Positions 23,010 through 35,122 are shown, numbered from the stretch's first letter. The stretch: DNA of 64,000 nt from Impatiens glandulifera (GCF_907164915.1 NC_061867.1:34593751-34657750), one strand, 5' to 3'. The notes: a model not told the origin generated them from the sequence alone. Program-made: numbers and translations.

Positions 23010-23089
23010 CTTTTTTTACTTTTATTTGCTCTACATAAATCAAAGAAGAAAATGAACAAAAAAAAATTAACCATAAACAGAAATGAGAT

Positions 23090-23262
23090 AAACAAACAAC
23101 TAAACAGATAAACATACAAATAAAGAGATAAACGGTTATAAATTTCAGAAATGTTGCGAAATGGACATTTCAAGTTCCGCGTGATCAGAAATGTTCAAAT
23201 TTAAGTCATAAAATGTTTATTTCGGGACTTGAAATGTCTATTTCGAAACTCTTTTACAACCC
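23090..23262. repeat. AT-rich repeat flanking the FAR1/MULE gene (copy 2)
   Basis: Shares with 21757 the run CAACTAAACAGATAAACATA, AAATAAAGAGATAAA and the following ATTTCAGAAATGT motifs, in direct orientation. It encloses the Ulp1-associated pseudogene between the two copies. Confidence 0.5.
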
Positions 23263-23683
23263 TAATCGAAATTGTTTATACAGTTAAACCCAAAATACAG
23301 TTAAACCTTAATCGCTAAACATAATTTAGATATAAAAATGGTTTTACGCTAAACATAATCGCTAAAATATCAAAATCATTTCTACGCTAAACCTTAATCC
23401 CTACAATATTCATTTATAAATATATTCGTTTCTGAAAAGATGGATAACATGGTGTAGGATTTTACCTTGGAGTCCTTAGAGTCTTGTCGGACGATGAATC
23501 TAGACCAGCCTGAAAAGAAGAGAAGAAGTATGAAAGACTTACCATTTTCAAAACGAAGGGAAGATAAACAAAGGAAATAGAAAAGACTTACCATTTTCGA
23601 TCGGACGACGATGAAGAGAAAAAGTTGTTGAAGAGAGATAATGAATCGCACAAAATGAAAGAGAGGGAAAATATAAACATTTT

Positions 23684-23723
<40 letters not shown>

Positions 23724-26700
23724 GATGTGGGGACAACATTGTATGCCACATAAAATTCATGGTTTTACTTTTGCTCTCTTTCGTTGAATATATCATTTCC
23801 CAAACGTATATTTACAAATTAATAAGAGAAATAAATTATTAATTGAGACGTACAAAATAAATTATTAATAAAGAGAAGAGAGAAATTATTAATGAATATG
23901 AGAGAGATAAATAAACATTTAAAATTATGTTTAGTCACCAAAACATTACACATCGCTACATTCGCTTAGCTGAAAATATTTAGTTCCCTATCATTACTCT
24001 ATTATTATATATATATATAATTAAATATTTTATACCTAATTAATTTTAAAATTTATATATTTAAATATACAATTAATTAAAAATTAAAAATTAATAATAA
24101 ATAAATAACACTATAAGAAAATTATATCTACACAATTAATTATATTAATTTATTTATTTGAATAAATAATAACTTTTTAAAAAAAAGTTATAAATATAAA
24201 TTTGATTTTTTAACGTAAAATCTCATAAAATCGAAATTATTTATAAATTTTTAAAATCGTGAAATCTTATTATCGTAAATTTAAAATCATAAAAATTAAT
24301 TACTTAATAATTTATTTTAAATCAAACTCGTTAACCTAATTTGAAATCATAAAATCGTACAATTGTAAAAGATACCCAAATTATTGGACTTTTGCATTCC
24401 CATGATAGCTTTAATTTGCATTTGTCCACCTAGTGCACTTTTTTCTTTTACCATTTTTATATTATCTCTTTGCTTCATAACCTACTTTAAAATCGAAAAA
24501 TTGTAAAAGATACCCAAATTATTGGACTTTTGCATTCCCATGATAGCTTTAATTTTCATTTGTCCACCTAGTGCACTTTTTTTTTTCTTACCTTTTTTAT
24601 ATTATCTCTTTGCTTCATAATTAGGTCTCTGCATATTCCCCATTTAATAAATAAATTAGCAATTACATTGCCATCCCATTAATTTTTATTATTAATATTC
24701 ACATATTTATTGATAAAAATAATATAGTAAAAATATCAACTTCTATCCATATTAAAAATGGTAGAATATATATCATTACTATTAAACATATAGTCAATTG
24801 AATTTTTATTAAAAATATCATAAATTAAATATTATAATTATAAAAAAATGTCAAATTGTCACTTTTTGTTGAAATCAATTGAAATTTCTAAGCTATTTTT
24901 TCAAGTCTTACAATTTGGGGTTCTTATTGTTAAAGTTATATAAAATGATGGTTTGTCTTAACAATTTTAAACATCGTTCATTTATTATATACATGTCATT
25001 TATATATAAATAAATTAATTAAAAATTAATATCACTTATTTAACTACCAATTTTTTAAAATGGTAATTAAATCAGTAATATAAACATTTTGTTTATTTAT
25101 TTATTTATAAATGTCGCGTAAATAATAAGTTAACTGAGTTAAAACTGTTAAAACAAAATCTTGTTTTTATATATAATTAATATTAATGAACCCTAATTGT
25201 GAAATTTTAAAGAAATATATCTGAAATTTCAATTGATCTGAATAAAGAGTTTTTTCCATAAAATTTATATTTAATTTTCATTAAAAATACCTTAAATTAA
25301 AAATTATAATTTATAACTAAAAAAAGAAAATTTAAGTCCATTTTTACCAAATAATTTTAAATTGAGAGGGAAGCAATGATTATTAAATATTTCAATTTTT
25401 TAAATTAAAAAACATTGTAAATTAAAGTAGGATCATAATTATTAATTATTAATAGTGTAAAATTATATTTTATTAAAAACACTATAAATTAAAGTGGATT
25501 CTTACCTTCTTAAACTAAAACAAATAATAATTATTATTATAAAATATTGTGTTATTAATTTATATTTTATTTTACAATAATAATAATAATAAATAATAAT
25601 GTATTATAGGGATAGCATGAGTCTGGTACTCTCATCCTTCACGTGCATATTGCCAATCTCCCCTCCATATTTCTATCCTCTTTGAAAGTCTTGGATTCGT
25701 ATATGTTATTTGACAAGTTTCGCTCAATTAGATAATTTATTAAGTGTGTTTGTGTACCTCAAAAGAGAAATAGAACTAACGTTTAAAAAGATTATGCACA
25801 TTTATAATAAACATAAAATAACAAGAAATATAAATAAAAAAAATAATACCGTAATCAACTTTTAATTATATTTTTATATTTAAATTTAAAAAGTAAATAT
25901 TTTAATAATTTAAAATATCCCATTATCAAACAAACTCCAAATACTTGTTATAGTAATCTGATACAATACATATTGTGTGAATTTTACAGTAATCTAATAA
26001 TGATTGTGTGAATTTTAAGTAATTTGATAAGGATCGTGTAAAATTTACAGTAATCTAATAAAGATTATGTAAATGGACCTATTTTGAAAAGAAAATAGAT
26101 ATGATTGATCCATAATTACTGCACCACCATTATTTATTTATTATCTCTATCTCTATAGTCTAATTTCATTCTATATAAATCATCATCATTATTTTCGTCT
26201 TCATCGCAAATCAACGTAACCTCCATCGTATTTTTAGGCGGAACTTTGATAATCCTACTTGTAAACTGCTTTGTGAAATAAAATAACAATGTATAAGTAT
26301 ATACATTAGGATAATTAAACTCTGCCCCGATAATCGATCTGAATATAGTGTAACAACATTATAATTAAAAAAATGTAATTGTAATCTTATAAATATTCAT
26401 AATTGGGAGTTATTTTGTATTTAAAAATGTGTATAAATTAGTGACAAATTTATATAACATTTTAGTATGTCACATTTTATCAAATAGATAATTAATTCGA
26501 AAGAAGTAAGATTTATCCTAAATTTTAAAATTATATTTACAAAATAATATTTGGAGTTTATTTTAAATCTCGAATAAAACAAAACAGTAGAATTAATATT
26601 TCTTTAAAATTAATTTTTTTTTCTTCTTTCATACACCTTCTATGGTTGATTTTATGTAAAATCTCATATCAACTTTGTTTCGAGTTCAATACATACAAAT

Positions 26701-27368
26701 AGAACCTGATCCAAACATAACTAAAAAATGTTGATTAGTCATTGTAAAGTAAAAAGTTTAAGACAACAAGCCACATGTAACATGTAGTAGATGGATTAAC
26801 TAAACTAAGTAATATAGTGAATTAGATCAATCAGACAATATAAATAATAATAACAAAAAAATATTTTATTTGATCTCTACTCTTAACTCTTTCCGAGGAA
26901 AATATATTTTTGTTCATTTCTCTATGAAACGATTAGCGGCTGCATTTTATCTCTCCTCTCAACTCTCTCTGACAAATATCTTTTGTTCATTTCTTTATTC
27001 GGCGACTGACTTACTTCTACGGCTGCGAAAATAACATGGTCATGTTCTTTTTGTGTAGAAAAAAAGAAAGTTTTTTGAAAGTTTTTAAAATATTGCCTTG
27101 TAAAAACATGGGTTTTTAAAAAAACATGGCCATGTTCTTAAAAAAAACATAAACTTGTGTAGAATTTTTTTAATTAAGTTATTTTTTACTTAATTTTTTA
27201 AAAATATTTATTATGTTCAGCTCCAATTAACTGCATGTTCAGCGTCCTTTTCAGTTACAAAATTTAGGTTTTTTCATGTTCAGCGCCATTAAACTACATA
27301 TTCAGCCTTAGTGCATTCTCTTTCTCGTTCTCAGAATTTAACATTTACAAAGCACTTACGGTTTCTTT
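23263..27368. other. AT-rich intergenic DNA
   Basis: Mostly A/T-rich sequence with TA runs (about 23686-23719) and scattered short open frames of chance character. Apart from the tandem duplication at 24351 I see no gene, RNA or transposon end. Confidence 0.55.
24351..24620. repeat. Tandem duplication of about 138 bp
   Basis: 24351-24488 and 24489-24620 are nearly identical (both contain AAGATACCCAAATTATTGGA and CCACCTAGTGCACTTTT, and end ATATTATCTCTTTGCTTCAT). Few mismatches are seen, so the duplication is fairly recent. Confidence 0.85.
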
Positions 27369-28069
27369 TAGGGGTGTTCATCGGTTCGGTTTTCAGGTTA
27401 TTCGAGTTTTTGGTTCGGGTTCTACGAATTATTATTTTTTTAAGCAAATTCGAAAACCGAACCGATTTGAATAAATTCGAATTCGGTTTATTTGAATTCA
27501 TTGAATTCGAATTCGGTTCAAATTCGGTCGGATATTCGGTTTAGACCAAATATAGAACATCACCTAACCATAAGATACTTTTTTTTAAAAGAGTTAACAA
27601 AATAAATAAGTTGTTAAAGAGATCTTATATACTAAAATTATAAAAAAAATATAAATCATGCAAACTTAGCTTAGTGACTAACACTAATATATATTCGACA
27701 ATTAAACGACAAAACTAAAACAATGTCGACGACGACATTATATGGCGGTTGAGAGGTGTTGACAACTAGAAAAAAGAGAAAATGAATTAGGGATTATAGA
27801 TTTAATGAAGGAATATAGTAGGAGACCCATGATAATTTAAATATAATATGTAATAAGTTATATAATATATAATAAAAATAAATAATAAAAATGAATTCGG
27901 TTTTCGGTTTGGTTTTCGAGTTGAAACATAAACTCGAAAACCAAACCGAAAACCGTATTTAAATTCGAATCGGTTTAAAATTTGATTCGAAAACTGAAAA
28001 TGTAATTTGAATTCGGTTTATTCGAATTCGGTCAGATATTTGGTTTAGATCAAATATTGAACACCCCTA
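27369..28069. mobile_element. hAT-like non-autonomous element (MITE), 701 bp
   Basis: Perfect 12-bp terminal inverted repeats TAGGGGTGTTCA...TGAACACCCCTA are flanked by a perfect 8-bp target duplication GTTTCTTT (27361-27368 and 28070-28077). Subterminal regions are rich in CGGTT/AACCG and GAATTCG motifs in both orientations (for example ATTCGGTTTATTTGAATTCA on the left and CGGTTTATTCGAATTCGGTC on the right). This is diagnostic of the hAT superfamily. There is no transposase; the 77-codon frame in its left arm is an artefact of the repeats. Confidence 0.93.
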
Positions 28070-28134
28070 GTTTCTTTAAGTGTATTTAACTCTAAAGAAA
28101 GTTGTGGGTTGGATTGCCCATTTTTGAATACCTT

Positions 28135-29213
28135 TTATCGGCCCATGTAGCCTATTCCAAACACACACCCGCTCTTGGAATTCCCTGTTGCCTCCATCCA
28201 CAACTCCATTTCAGATTTCTGTTAATTAATATCTAAAGAATCGTGAGTTTGATATAGTTGAGTAAAAGTATTTTGCATAACAAAAACATATATTTAGTTG
28301 TGTATAAAAAACAAATCTCTGCCTTTTAATGAACATAAGACATTTATTTTTAGTATTGTTTAACACATACCACAACTTCTACTTCCAGGTTTCCACTCTG
28401 TGTATCCTCCTTCTTTTTATGTGTCTTTTCAAATGTTTCAAAAAAGAATGGTGTCTTCCAAGTTCCTTTGTCTATTGTAAATTATAAATTTAGTTGTTAG
28501 TAATATAAATTTCAATCAATTAAATATAACTCAAATAAATAAATTACTTACCAATATTTTTTGATGTTCTACATTCGAGATTGAACCTCCGCAATATGTA
28601 GCACCACCGTTTTTTTGTATTTCTTTCGATTTCCTTGGGCCTTGGTGCACTTTTAGAATACTTTGGGTCATCAAAGTTTTTTTCATTTGGGTCCAATCTT
28701 CAAGGATAATGTGTGAGGGTTTTTTCAAAGAGGATTTTGCCATAGTCACATAATTTCTTATCTTAGCACTACCATTCTTTTTGAAAAGTTTATTCACATT
28801 CCCCTCCTTAATAGGATCCCACTCAAATGTCTCCCACAACCAGTCTTATAAATTTGGTAAAGATGTACAACAATGAATTAATAATAAAAAAATAATAAGA
28901 GTAATACAATTAAACATACCATGAATTGTTCCCACCAAATGTTTATAATGTCTTCGAGAACTTAATTCCAGTTCAAGTATGCCCCTCGAATAACTCGTGG
29001 TTACCCAATGTATGTCTTTCAAAATATCTAGAAATAATCTGCAAAAAAGATACAAGGTTTAAAAATGAAGTCATTTTAAATTTCTAAATTACAATATACA
29101 CATAACATAAATGAATAAACTTACTTCCCTCTAATAATTTCTATGTAGGTCTTTGACGATTTGGAAACATTGTCTAGGACTACATCCTCCCTTGAATCTT
29201 CTTCATCGTAATC
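28135..29213 (-). pseudogene. Plant En/Spm (Ptta) transposase-like gene, 3' exons, cut by element 2
   Basis: Minus-strand exons with good splice sites. About 29110-29213 encodes DEEDSREDVVLDNVSKSSK with donor GTAAGT. About 28925-29039 encodes LKDIHWVTTSYSRGILELEL. About 28545-28846 encodes FEWDPIKEGNVNKLFKKNG, KKPSHIILEDWTQMKK and NGGATYCGGSISNVEHQKIL. 28371-28471 encodes TKELGRHH. 28135-28218 encodes ELWMEATGNSKSGCVFGIG and ends in TAA. The order of blocks matches the plant Transposase_24 (Ptta/En/Spm) family. A one-base loss in a T run near 28441-28450 shifts the frame, and the Copia insertion at 29213/29214 separates the N-terminal part now at 44017. It is a pseudogene or transposon remnant, not a known host gene. 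Confidence 0.68.
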
Positions 29214-30412
29214 TGATAGATAAAATTGACCGGTTAATAAGAACTTAACAAAACAAACTTATTGTGTGGGAACGGTCAAGAACTTCGAACGATCAAAAAA
29301 TCAAACCGGCCAGAAGAAGCAATGACAAATCCAAAACCTGAAGCTATCCGGTTGAACTGAACAACCTGTTAACATGATCAGTTGGAATGAAGTATTCAAT
29401 CCAAATCCAAAGAACAAATCCAATGAGAAGACTATTTAGAGAAAGAAGTCAAGAATATCAAATTGAGAACAATGTACAAATTGGTACAAATAAACACTTT
29501 GGGTATATGCATAAGATGACATCAAAGTCTCAGACTATGATATTGCCATATTCATACAAATCTGATGATACGCTGCAGGCTGTAGAAGATTGCCTGAAAA
29601 ACAGTTATCATTCTAGTATAAGTCAAAGGAGCAACCTTCCAGGTACAGACAACTGTCCAACCGACAGTTGCTATAATCAAGCAAAGACAAATCAAGTCGG
29701 TTTGCTCCATGCCTTGGAAGCCTAAACCGCATTTAATGTTATGTTGACCCTCTACTCAACCAATCAGATTCAAGGATTACTCTGAAGGTATCCGTTGAAG
29801 AAATGTGACCGTTGCCACATTTCACCTATAAAAGGAGAAGTTGAAGAACAAGAAGAGTGACAAAAGTATTATGAGAGTTACAATAATTATTGAGATTGTC
29901 TAAGTGATAAAAAGCCTTTATCTCTTTAAAAGATTCAAAGCTTAAGTGTGTTTGTGAAGTGTATTACAATTTCTGTGAGAATTGTAAGAGTGATTATCGA
30001 GTAGTAAATAAGACTCGATCGTGTATTGTGTTTGTGTATTCCTTAGTGAATATCCTTCTCGTGGTTTGAGAAGAAAGGGTGACGTAGAGTTTTATCTCCG
30101 AACATCCATAAAAACCTGTCTCATGCTTTATTTCCTACCTGTTCCATATTCTAGCCGAGTCATAATATTCTAACCGCCTCAGTAATCTTCAAACCGATAT
30201 TCTCCAAACTCCATCTCTATTCATCCTGTGTGTGTTGCTTCAATCTGAAACAAACCACTTCCGCACTTGAACTCGGTTCAAGGGTTTGTGATAATTTGTG
30301 TAGTATTGAAACCGGTGTTAATTCTTAACCGAATTAGCGCCAACCGTTGAGTGTTGTTAGAGAGTATCCTTTAGCGGACCCCGGTCCTCTATCGGCGATC
30401 TAGATCCTAACA
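29214..30412 (+). repeat. 5' LTR of element 2
   Basis: Matches 42795-44016. It begins TGATAGATAAAATTGACCGG (the 3' copy has TGTTAGATTAAATTGATCGG) and ends GATCTAGATCCTAACA. Two copies of a 17-bp GAACGGTCAAGAACTTC motif lie at 29270-29302; the 3' LTR has three. The TATA box is at 29827. Confidence 0.9.
29827..29834 (+). promoter_or_regulatory. TATA box of element 2 5' LTR
   Basis: TATAAAAG in the context CACCTATAAAAGGAGAAG, the same position and sequence as in the other three LTR copies in the window. Confidence 0.7.
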
Positions 30413-30414
30413 AT

Positions 30415-30428
30415 TGGTATCATGGCAG
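30415..30428 (+). other. Primer-binding site of element 2 (variant)
   Basis: TGGTATCATGGCAG begins three bases after the LTR. The first eight bases fit the initiator tRNA-Met site, but the AGAG continuation seen in element 1 is replaced by TGGCAG, a mutation or alternative primer match. Confidence 0.7.
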
Positions 30429-30465
30429 TCAGTTTCAATACTCAAGCAACACGGAGCAAGCAAGC

Positions 30466-32229
30466 ATAACTTTCGGTGAAAAACCTCCAATGCTAGAAGG
30501 AGACGACTTCGCTAACTGGAAAATATACATGCACCTGCACCTAGTCACTATGGATGATGAGATGACATTCATTATGTCTGATGGACCGATCAAGATTGAG
30601 AAAGACAGAAAGGAATGGACAGCTGATGATAAAAGGAGAAACAATATGGATAATCACTGCAGAAGTCATATCTTCAAATCTCTAGACAAACACTTTCAGT
30701 AAGGTCAGAGAATGCAAAACTGCAAAGGAGGCATGGGAAACGGTGATTCAACTTCATGAGGGAAATGAAAGAACCAAGGAAAACAAGATAATGGTGGCTA
30801 CCCAGAAGTTTTAAAACATCAAAATGAGGCCAGGTGAAACCATGAAGGAGTTTAGTGATCGTTTCACAAATGTGGTAAATGAGTTGTCTGTTCTTGGAAA
30901 GAAATATGATAACAAGGAAACAATCATCAAAGCTCTGAGATCTCTTCCTAGTGCATGGGATATAAAGACAATGGTGATGAGAGAATCAAACTGCCTAGAC
31001 AAGATGAAGCTATATGACGTATTTGAAGATCTAAATGCATATGAGTTTGAAATGAGATCCAGGATCGAAAATGAAGCATCAACGTCAACCGCTACTAAGG
31101 CACTAGTCACATCCATAGTACCAGCGACCGCTGTACCGATCAAATCTACAAAACAATTCTTTGAGGATTCAATGGCAATGCTCGCAAAGAAGTTTGGCAG
31201 ATTCATGAAGAAAAGCCAACCGACAAACAACTATAACTATAACTACGGTGATAAATCTAATGTTAGGTGTTATAACTGTGATGGTTTGGGACATTACTTG
31301 TGGGAATGCAGAAAGCCAAGATGGGATGACCGAAAACCGGATAATCAGAACCAAAGAAACTACCCACAAACCGGTGAAGGAAAGGAAATTCAAAAAGAAA
31401 TGATAGCCGGTGATGGAGGAACTCTATGGCCTCGCATTGACAGCGATGACAAAATCTTTTGCCTCATGGCAAATGAAGAACAGGTATTTGATTTCTCATG
31501 TGATGAATTTACTGACCTAGTTACGACACTAAATGCTATGGTAGTAGAATATAAACATCTATCAACTATAATACCAACCCGACTTAATTTTGAAACCGAT
31601 CCCATAGCACTAGTCTAGCCCAACCTTAAAACCGATAGTTTTCAACATGATGAGATCATAGAATTCGAGGTAACACCTGAACTATCCTCTGAGAATGAAC
31701 AACTCAAGGAGTCAGTTCAAGAGTTGACCGAAGAAAAAGATGAACAAACTGAGTACTTAATGGCAGCATGGAAGAGATCTAGTGAAGCAGTTAGTAAAAT
31801 GTCAAGCTATCAAAGACCTTATAAGTGTAAATTTGGTCTCGGTTATGATAGTAAAACACCCACCCAACACAAACCCCTCAACGGATTGAATCTCACTAAA
31901 GACAAGCTTCCATTCATAAGCTTGGTCAAGAGATCTTCAACCAATATTGAGTCATCTCATGATTCAAAACTAGCTAAGGAGATAACTTAGTAGGTCCAAC
32001 CGATACAGCCAAATTGTTTCGTCCTGAGAGAAGAAAACCTACTCAACTAAACAACAGGTACCCATACCACACCGACCAAATCTCACCTCAACATCACAAG
32101 GCACCAATCAATAGACAGAAACACACCAAACCTAGCGCGTGTAGAACCATCAAAACCATCTCTGGGAAAATTATGCGAATAATCAAAGTATGGATACTCG
32201 AGGGACTAATCAACCACGGACCCAAGTAA
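30466..32229 (+). pseudogene. gag: Element 2 gag, start codon lost, broken
   Basis: The start is ATA at 30466 where element 1 has ATG. The frame then gives PPMLEGDDFANWKIYMHLHL (Trp retained) and breaks near 30700 by a small deletion. The main capsid frame, 30824-31618, shows MRPGETMKEFSDRFTNVVNE and KALRSLPSAWD, with a perfect CCHC knuckle CYNCDGLGHYLWEC near 31270. A TAG at 31616 and a TAG near 31990 interrupt the linker. The last frame ends KVWILEGLINHGPK and then TAA (32227-32229), the stop shared with element 1. Except for these lesions the protein parallels element 1 gag throughout. Confidence 0.85.
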
Positions 32230-32254
32230 AGGTGGGTACCAAATAGTTGTAAAT

Positions 32255-33489
32255 ATGTGTATTTTACAGGTTATGAAGAAGCGGCTAGGAAACTCTGAGT
32301 GGTATCTGGACAGCGGTTGCTCTAGACATATGACTAGAAACAGCAATCTTCTGACCGACATCAAAGTAGAAGCCGGTTCAATGATAGTTTTTGGTGACAA
32401 CTCAAGAGGTATAACTGTGGGCAAGGGTAAGATTGTCCATGGTAATTTAACAATTAACAATATACTTCTTGTTGAAAATCTACATTTTAATCTGCTAAGT
32501 ATCAGTCAAATGTGTGACGCTGGATATACTGTAGAATTTCATAAACATGCATGCTTAGTTAAGGATTTTCAGGGTAACACATTACTAACCGGAAATAGGA
32601 TAGGAAATATCTACAAAGTAGACTGAAAGAATGAATATGAATATCATGTCTGTATGATAGCTAGAAATGACCAAACCTGGTTGTGGCATAAGAGATTAAA
32701 CCATCTAAACTTCAAAACTATAAACTATATTCGTACTAAAAAGTTAGTTGAAGGAATTCCTGACATAAGATTCAATAAAGAAAAAGTATGCTCAGCATGT
32801 CAAATGGTAAACATACTAAGTCATCCTTTAAGAGCAAAGGAAATATTCAGTCTAACCGATGTCTGGAACTTCTTCACATGGATCTATTTGGACCGATTAG
32901 GGTCACCAACTTAGGCGGTATGCATCACACTTTGGTTGATATTGATGATTACTCTAGATATACATGGGTCATATTTTTGGCCTCCAAAAGTGACACTGTA
33001 TCTAATTTAATTACACTGCTTAAACGTTTACAAAATTAGAAATCAACACGTATAAATATCATTAGAAGTGATAGAGGAACCGAATTTACAAACAGTACTT
33101 TAAATGCATTTCTTGAGGAATCCGGCATTAGACACGAGTTGTCCAGTGCTAGAACTCCTCAACAGAACGGCCTGGCTGAGAGAAGAAACCGAACTCTCAA
33201 GAAAGTCGCGAGGTCTATGATAGTCGATTCGGGTGTTGCTCAAAAATTATGGGCCGAAGGTATCAATACTGCATGTTATACACAAAATCGGTCTATGATT
33301 AACAAGCATCGCAATAAAACACCATAAGAAGTATACTTTGATAGAATTCCTAACATTCGGTACTTTAGAATTTTCGGTTGTAAATGCTACATTCAGATAA
33401 ATGGCAAAAATTACCTAACCGCTTTTGATGTAAAATCTGATTTTGGGATAATGCTAGGATACTCAGCGGTCAGTAAAGCATATAAAGTA
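32255..33489 (+). pseudogene. pol: Element 2 pol, 5' part (protease and integrase)
   Basis: Begins with an AUG (MCILQVMKKRLGNSEW) in the +1 frame, 25 nt after the gag stop, as in element 1. Protease motif WYLDSGCSRHM, pre-integrase WLWHKRLNHL and CSACQM, then integrase MDLFGPIRV, YSRYTWVIF, RSDRGTEF (catalytic Asp and Glu context present) and QQNGLAERRNRTLKK. Stops include TGA near 32625 and TAG near 33037. A frameshift lies near 32810. The frame is cut at 33489 by the nested LTR element, in a stretch equivalent to element 1 position 6500. Confidence 0.88.
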
Positions 33490-33704
33490 TGTTGGGTTGA
33501 AATTTTTAATGTTTAAACTGGTTTTGATAATTTAGTTTAAATAATAAAAAAGGGAGAAATTGTTGGGTTGAAATTTTTAATTGATTTAAAAATAACTTAA
33601 CAATTTTGATTTGATGATTGATGAAATAGTTTTTGGATAAAACTAAGTTCAATAATTGTTAGTCATATAAAATATATAAATATATATTTAGATATCAACA
33701 TCTT

Positions 33705-33772
33705 AAGTGGTGTAGTGGTAAGCATTCCCGCCTATCATACAGGTGACCTGGGTTCGAATCTCACCAGGTGCA
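33705..33772 (+). other. tRNA-Asp-like sequence inside the nested LTR
   Basis: GTAGTGGTAAGCATTCCCGC and GGTGACCTGGGTTCGAATCT closely follow plant tRNA-Asp from the D arm to the T arm. The anticodon arm (CCTATCATACAGG) no longer pairs well, and the acceptor ends (AAGTGG/CCAGGT) differ. It is best read as a tRNA-derived relic or SINE head, not a working tRNA gene. Confidence 0.55.
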
Positions 33773-33786
33773 GAATTAATAATTAG

Positions 33787-34140
33787 AGGAATTAGACGTG
33801 CAATCTAACTCAGTGGAGTTAGACGTGCAGTCTAATGGTTATTGGATAATTAGACGTGTAGTCTAATTAAGTGAAAGTTAAACGTGAGTCTAACTCATTC
33901 AGATTAGTCTGAGGTAGAACCGGAATTATACGTGCAATCTAACTCAGTGGAGTTAGACGTGCAGTCTAATGGTTATTGGATAATTAGACGTGTAGTCTAA
34001 TTAAGTGAAAGTTAGACGTGAGTCTAACTCCTTCAGATTAGTCTGAGGTAGAACCGGAATTAGACGTGCAGTCTAACTCAATGGAGTTAGACGTGCAGTC
34101 TAATGGTTATTGTAATTAGACGTAAGTCTAATTCTATTAG
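33787..34140 (+). repeat. 134-bp tandem repeat in nested LTR, about 2.6 copies, with palindromic subunits
   Basis: The phrase CGTGCAATCTAACTCAGTGG recurs with a 134-bp period (33798, 33931; third, diverged, near 34065). Each unit contains several short inverted repeats such as TTAGACGTGCAGTCTAA, in which TTAGAC and GTCTAA can pair. Further TTAGAC/GTCTAA half-sites continue to about 34230. Confidence 0.85.
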
Positions 34141-35122
34141 ACCAGGCAGTCTAATAGACTCTGTTATTAGACGGGGATGTTTAAATTTCATTAGACTGAT
34201 TTTCACAATCCGTCTAACTGAAATATGTCTAATGCTCAACTTAAGTAGTATGCTTGAAGCTAGCAGCCTACCCACGTGCTCTAGCTGTACGCTACTCCTG
34301 CTCCACTCTCCTGTGAAGATCAGTACGACAGTCAGCTGTAACCAATTGATGAATGCCACGTAAGTAAATATTCTTCCCACTACTTGTTCTGTGCAGGACA
34401 ATTTCAGAAGAATATTTGGCCACTACCAGATTGGTACGGCCACTCTCCATATGCACAGTGCCTGCTGTACTTGTGTACTATGGGCGGCCTTCCAATGGAT
34501 GCTTGCCACATATCCAAAAGAAAGATTCGACCGTTGAAGCTTTTCAAGAATATATTGCTGCCTAAGGATGAAGATGAAGAGAAGCAGAAAACAAGACAGA
34601 AGTTGAAGCTTTCTCTCTCATTGAATCAAAAAATTTCCAGAAGCTTGATTTCTTGAATCAACTTACTCTCTCTAGATATTTTATTCTCAAGTGTATTTTG
34701 TAAATCACTACGTGAAGTTGAGAGATAGTTTACTAGACTATTTGATAGTCATTAACAGTGTGTTGTAAGTTGAACAGAGGCCGTTCTGTTCAACAGAGAG
34801 TTAGCTAGTCACCAAACTGTATTTGATTGAAAAGTATAGTGAATCCTTCCGGTGGTTTGAAGAAGGGTTGACGTAGGAGAGTTTGCTCCGAACATCCATA
34901 AACAAACTGCTGTGTTATTTACATTCTGTCATCTTCTCCTTCTTTGGTTCTTAGCTTCAAACCTAAGCAAACGTTTCCGCACTTGAATCGTTCAAGAGTT
35001 TGCAAGGGTTTGTGAAGAATAGAAAGTGATATTAATCACTAACAGGATTTTATCAAATCGTTTATTCGAAGCCGTCGTCAATAGCCAGACCCCCGTCTCT
35101 ATTGGTGTTGTCGATCCTAATA

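Larger units (their letters stand above)
33490..35122 (+). mobile_element. Nested LTR retrotransposon remnant: truncated 5' LTR, polypurine tract and whole 3' LTR
   Basis: Flanked by AAGTA (33485-33489) and GAGTA (35123-35127), a target duplication with one mismatch within the pol frame. It starts TGTTGGGTTGAAATTTTTAA, jumps after about 22 bp to an internal-region end with AAAAAAGGGAGAAAT (33545-33560), then restarts TGTTGGGTTGAAATTTTTAA at 33561 and runs as an LTR of about 1.56 kb to CGATCCTAATA, where the expected terminal CA has become TA. Its R/U5 part (GTTGACGTAGGAGA, CTCCGAACATCCATAAA) is related to the LTRs of elements 1 and 2. Confidence 0.82.

Noticed and set aside
33705..33772. Functional tRNA-Asp gene
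   Set aside because: Anticodon and acceptor stems do not pair properly, so it is at most a relic.
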